A stretch of DNA of 64,000 nucleotides, from assembly GCA_017308135.1 (NCBI GenBank), contig JAFKFM010000016.1, positions 1 through 64,000 on the forward strand, given 5' to 3'. Below the pieces are notes generated by a model. It did not search any database. It had not been told where the DNA came from and saw only the letters and a program-made list of their open reading frames with translations. Below are positions 60,580-64,000 of this stretch, piece after piece (the stretch's first letter is position 1; each line of letters starts with the position of its first letter). Origin of the DNA: Alphaproteobacteria bacterium (lineage in GTDB: Bacteria; Pseudomonadota; Alphaproteobacteria; CACIAM-22H2). The position numbers and the translations under genes were made by a program.

Positions 60580-61614
60580 TCAGTTGGTCAGATACACCAG
60601 CTCGCGCTCGGCGCGCGGCGGCAGGAAAGAGCGGTTGAAAATCTCCGACGGCACGGGCGTGCGGGTCAAGCCATAACCCTGCACGACCATGTCGATCGAG
60701 CGCGCCAACCGGTCGTCCTTCACGTCGCCCGCCCCGATCTCCTTCGCCTCCGCCGAAATCATCAGTTTTTCGTAGGCGAAGCGCAGGCGGCGCTGTTCGA
60801 CGGGAATATCGACCAGCTGGTCGAACTTCTTCACGGACTCCATCGCGCCGCCGATATCCTTGCCGACATCGATCGTGGCTTGGCTGACGGCGCGCACGAG
60901 CCCCTGCACCGCGCGGGGATTTTCCTTCAGCAGCTTTTGCGAGACCATCAACCCGTTCGAGTAGAGGTCCATGCCGAAATCGCCGAACGAGAACCACGTA
61001 TAATCCTTGTCCGGATCCTGGCCGAGCCCGACGAGGTTGAAGTAGCTGGTGATGTTGAACACCATCGCCGCATCCATATGGCCCTGGATCAGCATCGGCT
61101 CCTGCAGGTTGGGCGCCATGGTCGTGAACTTGATCTTGGCGAGGTCGAGATTGTTGACCTTGGCGAAGACCGGCATCAGCCGCGTGGTCGGTGTACCCTG
61201 CGCACCACCCAGCGTCTTGCCTTCGAAGTCCTTGATCGTCTTGATGCCGCTGGCGTTGCGCGCGACCACCGCGAAGGGCGGCTGCGTCCACATCTGGAAC
61301 ACCATCACCGGCGCCATGCCGGGCGAGGCCGAGGCGTTCTGGATGATCGCGTTGATGTCGCCGAAGCCCGCGTCATAGGCACCGCCCATGATGCGCGTGA
61401 TCGTGGCGCCCGAGCCTTCGCCCTGGTCGATGACCACGTTCAAGCCTTCGCGCGCGAAATAGCCCTTGTCGCGCGCCACGAAGAACGCCGCGTCCGAACC
61501 TTGGGTCTTCCAGCCCAGCGTGAAGCGGATCGTGGTCGGTTGCTGGGCGATGGCCGTGCCCGCCGCCAGGGCGAAAGCGCCGGCGAAGGCGAGGGTTTTA
61601 AGCAGATTCCGCAT
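60580..61614 (-). CDS. ABC transporter substrate-binding protein (NMT1/SsuA-like)
   Basis: This 344-residue exported protein has a signal peptide (LLKTLAFAGAFALAAGTAIA, cleavage near residue 23) and the NMT1/THI5-like fold: TIRFTLGWKTQGSDAAFFVARDKGYFAREGLNV and GGAYDAGFGDINAIIQ. Family members bind sulfonates, nitrate, pyrimidines or taurine. No permease or ATPase genes are adjacent, so the transporter core must be elsewhere. The nearby amidohydrolase suggests a nitrogen-containing heterocycle. Confidence 0.85.
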   Translation of the reverse strand: MRNLLKTLAFAGAFALAAGTAIAQQPTTIRFTLGWKTQGSDAAFFVARDKGYFAREGLNVVIDQGEGSGATITRIMGGAYDAGFGDINAIIQNASASPGMAPVMVFQMWTQPPFAVVARNASGIKTIKDFEGKTLGGAQGTPTTRLMPVFAKVNNLDLAKIKFTTMAPNLQEPMLIQGHMDAAMVFNITSYFNLVGLGQDPDKDYTWFSFGDFGMDLYSNGLMVSQKLLKENPRAVQGLVRAVSQATIDVGKDIGGAMESVKKFDQLVDIPVEQRRLRFAYEKLMISAEAKEIGAGDVKDDRLARSIDMVVQGYGLTRTPVPSEIFNRSFLPPRAERELVYLTN

Positions 61615-61962
61615 CGGGGGGCTCCTGTGAAAGGTGAAACCGCCGCGAATTCAGCAGTTTCCGTGCCAGGAACGGTCCGCTTGACCCGATGCCTATGCCT
61701 GGGTTACGCATGGAACATGGAATTCCGACTTACGGCGCTTCGACTTATTTGATCCCGCCCCGTCCGGCCAGGACGGGCGCCTCGCGGGCAAGTCGCCGTT
61801 TCGCCTCGTCACCACCGGAAATTCCATCGTCCTATGATCCCCGACCGTTCCCAGCTCGCCGCCCCGGCTTTCCTGATTCGCGTGGCAATGGCGCTCGCGC
61901 GACTTACGCGCTGAGACCGTCTTCGCCCTGCTCCTTTTCTTGAATTCGACGGAACCGCCAAA
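61615..61962 (+). promoter_or_regulatory. leuA leader region with candidate attenuator
   Basis: This 348-bp gap upstream of leuA contains a short leucine-rich reading frame (61717-61752), a seven-pair hairpin just after it (61759-61765 with 61771-61777), and a later segment (61816-61827) complementary, with a bulge, to the leader-peptide start (61717-61728). The last complementary pair could let the translated part of the leader compete with downstream RNA structure. A clean T-run terminator was not found, so the attenuation mechanism is not resolved. Confidence 0.5.
61717..61752 (+). CDS. Candidate leucine leader peptide
   Basis: The reading frame encodes MEFRLTALRLI, eleven residues with three leucines and one isoleucine, ending in TGA. 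All three leucine codons are CTT, a rare codon in this GC-rich genome where CTG and CTC dominate. Short leaders with rare cognate codons upstream of leuA act as sensors of charged leucyl-tRNA in other proteobacteria. It ends 210 bases before leuA. Its ribosome-binding site is weak. Confidence 0.55.
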   Translation: MEFRLTALRLI

Positions 61963-63633
61963 ATGCCCACGATGAAAAACGTCTCCAAATATCGCCAATT
62001 CGCGCCGATCAACCTGCCCGATCGCCAATGGCCCACCCGCACGCTCGACAAGGCGCCGATGTGGTGCTCGGTCGATCTGCGCGACGGCAACCAAGCGCTG
62101 GTTGAGCCGATGGGCCCCGAGCGCAAGCGCCGCATGTTCGAATTGCTGGTGCGCCTGGGCTTCAAGGAAATCGAGGTCGGCTTCCCCGCCGCCTCGCAGA
62201 CCGATTTCGATTTCGTGCGCCAGCTGATCGACGAAAAGCTGATCCCCGGCGACGTGACGATCCAGGTGCTGACCCAGGCGCGCGACGAATTGATCGAGCG
62301 CACGTTCCAGGCGATCAAGGGCGCCAAGCGCGCGGTCGTGCATCTCTACAACTCGACCTCGACCGTGCAGCGCCGCGTGGTCTTCGCCCTCGACCGGCCG
62401 GGCATCGTCGACATCGCGGTGAAGGGCACCAAAACGGTCAAGCGCCTGGTGCCGACGGTGCCGGAAACGGAAATCGTGTTCCAATACAGCCCCGAAAGCT
62501 TCACCCAGACCGAGCTCGATTTCGCCAAGGAAATCTGCGAGGCGGTGATGGACGAATGGGGCCCGACCGCGAAGAACAAGATGATCTTCAATCTGCCCGC
62601 GACGGTCGAAGCGGCGACGCCGAACATCTACGCCGACCAGATCGAATGGTTCGCGCGCAACGTGAAGCATCGCGACCGCTATATCCTGTCGCTGCATCCG
62701 CATAACGACCGCGGCACGGGGGTCGCCGCCGCCGAGATGGGCGTGCTGGCCGGGGCCGACCGCGTCGAAGGCACGTTGTTCGGCAATGGCGAGCGCACGG
62801 GCAACGTGGACGTCGTGAACCTGGCGCTGAACCTGTTCACGCAAGGTGTGGATCCGCAACTCGACCTCAGCGACGTCAACGAGATCGTGCGCACGGTCGA
62901 GTACTGCAACCAATTGCCGGTGCATCCGCGCCATCCCTATGGCGGCGAATTGGTGTTCACCGCCTTCTCCGGCTCGCATCAGGACGCGATCAAGAAAGGT
63001 TTCGCCGCCCAGGCCAAGTCGAATACCGGCTTGTGGGAAGTGCCCTATCTGCCGATCGATCCGCAGGATCTGGGCCGCAGCTACGAAGCGGTCATCCGCG
63101 TCAATTCGCAATCGGGCAAGGGCGGCATCGCCTATCTGCTCGAAACCGATTACGGCCTGGAATTGCCGCGCCGTTTGCAGATCGAGTTCGCGCAAGTCGT
63201 GCAGCGCGTGACCGATACGACGGGCAAGGAACTCTCCGCCAAGGACATCTACGACGCCTTCACGGCCGAGTATCTCGAAGGCGGCAAGTTCGGCTTCGTC
63301 GAGCACACGACGCTGCCGACAAAGTCGGGCACCGAGCGCAAGATCGACGCCAAGGTCCGCATCGATGGCAAAGAATCGACCCTGTCGGGCGAAGGCAACG
63401 GGCCGATCGCGGCCTATGTCGACGCGCTGAGCAAGGCGGCCGGCGTGCCGATCGACGTGGTCGATTATCGCGAACACGCGATCAAGGGCGGCGACGGCGC
63501 CAAGGCGAAGGCCGCCGCCTATGTCGAAGCCAAAGTCGGCGGGCGCACGCTGTTCGGCGTGGGCGTGGATTCCAATATCGTCACCGCCTCGCTCAAGGCC
63601 GTGACCTCGGCGACCAACCGCGCGCTGCGCTGA
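61963..63633 (+). CDS. leuA: 2-isopropylmalate synthase
   Basis: This 556-residue enzyme commits 2-ketoisovalerate to leucine synthesis. It has the catalytic DLRDGNQAL near residue 35, HPHNDRGTG (metal ligands) near 244 and GNGERTGNVDVV. The C-terminal LeuA allosteric domain, which binds leucine, starts about 430. Its length and sequence fit the long LeuA form found in actinobacteria and many alphaproteobacteria. A second ATG three codons later is an alternative start. A strong terminator follows. Confidence 0.95.
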   Translation: MPTMKNVSKYRQFAPINLPDRQWPTRTLDKAPMWCSVDLRDGNQALVEPMGPERKRRMFELLVRLGFKEIEVGFPAASQTDFDFVRQLIDEKLIPGDVTIQVLTQARDELIERTFQAIKGAKRAVVHLYNSTSTVQRRVVFALDRPGIVDIAVKGTKTVKRLVPTVPETEIVFQYSPESFTQTELDFAKEICEAVMDEWGPTAKNKMIFNLPATVEAATPNIYADQIEWFARNVKHRDRYILSLHPHNDRGTGVAAAEMGVLAGADRVEGTLFGNGERTGNVDVVNLALNLFTQGVDPQLDLSDVNEIVRTVEYCNQLPVHPRHPYGGELVFTAFSGSHQDAIKKGFAAQAKSNTGLWEVPYLPIDPQDLGRSYEAVIRVNSQSGKGGIAYLLETDYGLELPRRLQIEFAQVVQRVTDTTGKELSAKDIYDAFTAEYLEGGKFGFVEHTTLPTKSGTERKIDAKVRIDGKESTLSGEGNGPIAAYVDALSKAAGVPIDVVDYREHAIKGGDGAKAKAAAYVEAKVGGRTLFGVGVDSNIVTASLKAVTSATNRALR

Positions 63634-63660
63634 CGCGCAGCTTCTTTACGGCAACGCAAA

Positions 63661-63699
63661 CCCCGGTGCGGGCATTCCCCGCATCGGGGTTTTCTTTTT
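63661..63699 (+). terminator. Intrinsic terminator after leuA
   Basis: A 12-base stem (63661-63672 with 63678-63689, one G-T wobble) with five-base loop CATTC is followed by TTTTCTTTTTC. It ends the leuA message and occupies the gap before the convergent cyclotransferase-like gene. Confidence 0.9.
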
Positions 63700-64000
63700 C
63701 AGCGTCCGCGCGGCGCGGTCTTGGTCGTTTTCAAACGCGCGAGGAAGGCGGCTTTGTGCGTCGTGCGCCATTCCTCGAAATCCCAAGCCGCATCGGACGC
63801 GCGCACCGCCCCGCTGCCATCGGGTACATAGACCAGCGCCTGCAAGCGCTTGCCGTCGGCGCGTTCGACGACCCAGGATTCGGCGCGATAGCCCTTGCCT
63901 TCATAGGCGTCGAGCAGCGCCTTGGCTTCCGGCGTCACGTCCAGCGCCAGCACGCCCGGCGTCTTCGCGCGGCCATCGGCGACGACCACGGGGAAGGTCG
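63699..64000 (-). CDS. Gamma-glutamylcyclotransferase-like (AIG2 family) protein, C-terminal part
   Basis: The frame runs off the right edge, so the N-terminal part including the YGSLR loop is not seen. The visible 100 or so residues show VVVADGR, a segment with LLDAYEGKGYRAESWVVERADGKRLQALVYV, and a basic tail. The DxYEG core with downstream VxVxxxDG pattern is typical of AIG2-like gamma-glutamylcyclotransferases, which act on gamma-glutamyl amines or peptides. The actual start lies outside the window. Confidence 0.7.
   Translation of the reverse strand, partial: TFPVVVADGRAKTPGVLALDVTPEAKALLDAYEGKGYRAESWVVERADGKRLQALVYVPDGSGAVRASDAAWDFEEWRTTHKAAFLARLKTTKTAPRGR

Noticed and set aside
61689..61943. 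An 84-codon frame in the leuA leader as a separate protein gene.
   Set aside because: Its composition is dominated by Pro, Arg and Ser, with no ribosome-binding site or recognisable domain. The shorter leucine-rich frame is a better explanation.
61693..63477. Open frame of nearly 600 codons antisense to leuA.
   Set aside because: It is an antisense artefact: the leuA frame carries all catalytic motifs, and the opposite product is rich in Arg, His and Asp.
1..64000. CRISPR arrays, insertion sequences, prophage or integrative elements.
   Set aside because: No regularly spaced repeats, transposase, integrase or phage structural genes were seen. No direct repeat of the tRNA-Phe end was noticed on reading.

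Overview
The window is a 64 kb piece of a GC-rich alphaproteobacterial chromosome. The block murA – DUF2948 – hisG – hisD – UPF0262 – phosphatase – infA – maf – RNase E/G – yacG – tRNA-Phe, the short-form HisG, the UPF0262 and DUF2948 families and the many TRAP and ABC uptake systems all fit a free-living, heterotrophic Rhodospirillales-like organism (taxonomic inference). No insertion sequence, prophage, CRISPR array or rRNA operon was seen. Coding density is very high and many same-strand neighbours overlap by 1-4 nt.

Layout. (1) 1-4470: end of fliG, a cupin thiol dioxygenase, a DUF1989 protein, an SDR and an MscS-type channel. (2) 4467-11987: two tandem FCD-GntR regulators divergent from a TRAP transporter and three enzymes resembling quinate/shikimate breakdown (AroQ-like, AroE-like, and a 3-dehydroshikimate dehydratase fused to an HPPD-like domain). 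The AroQ and AroE homologues have changed substrate-binding residues. (3) 11984-12913: metA with the acetyl-CoA-type residue E111. (4) 13200-20346: a catabolic operon with an enolase-superfamily enzyme, a GntR regulator, a sugar-type ABC importer without an ATPase, a GlcG-like protein and a GMC oxidoreductase. (5) 20343-30776: exopolysaccharide locus with OPX lipoprotein, priming transferase, two GT4 glycosyltransferases, flippase, polymerase, a BY-kinase-like ATPase lacking the Walker A lysine, PAP2 phosphatase, a degenerate nuclease-like protein and a divergent Wzz. (6) 30773-39197: a seven-gene operon (PrpD-like, SGNH hydrolase, ferric-type ABC importer, SDR, aldose epimerase) with a divergent GntR regulator. 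(7) 39302-49535: tRNA-Phe, the conserved housekeeping block, a DUF924 protein, a Bcr/CflA exporter and a persulfide-dioxygenase-like hydrolase. (8) 49596-58201: rhodanese, SPFH/NfeD pair, AlkA glycosylase, DUF2336 protein and a three-subunit sulfite dehydrogenase (soeABC-like). (9) 58198-64000: RraA-like protein, amidohydrolase, an orphan substrate-binding protein, leuA with a leucine-codon leader peptide, and the end of a gamma-glutamylcyclotransferase-like gene.

How parts may work together. The TRAP cluster probably imports a cyclohexane carboxylate and turns it into protocatechuate. The hydrolase/rhodanese pair and SoeABC could form a persulfide-to-sulfite-to-sulfate route. The exopolysaccharide locus contains most parts of a Wzx/Wzy-type pathway.

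The most unusual structural feature is that seven of the eight convergent protein-coding pairs overlap by exactly four bases, so the two stop codons interlock. The eighth pair, and the convergent regulator/tRNA pair, each have a hairpin terminator between them instead.
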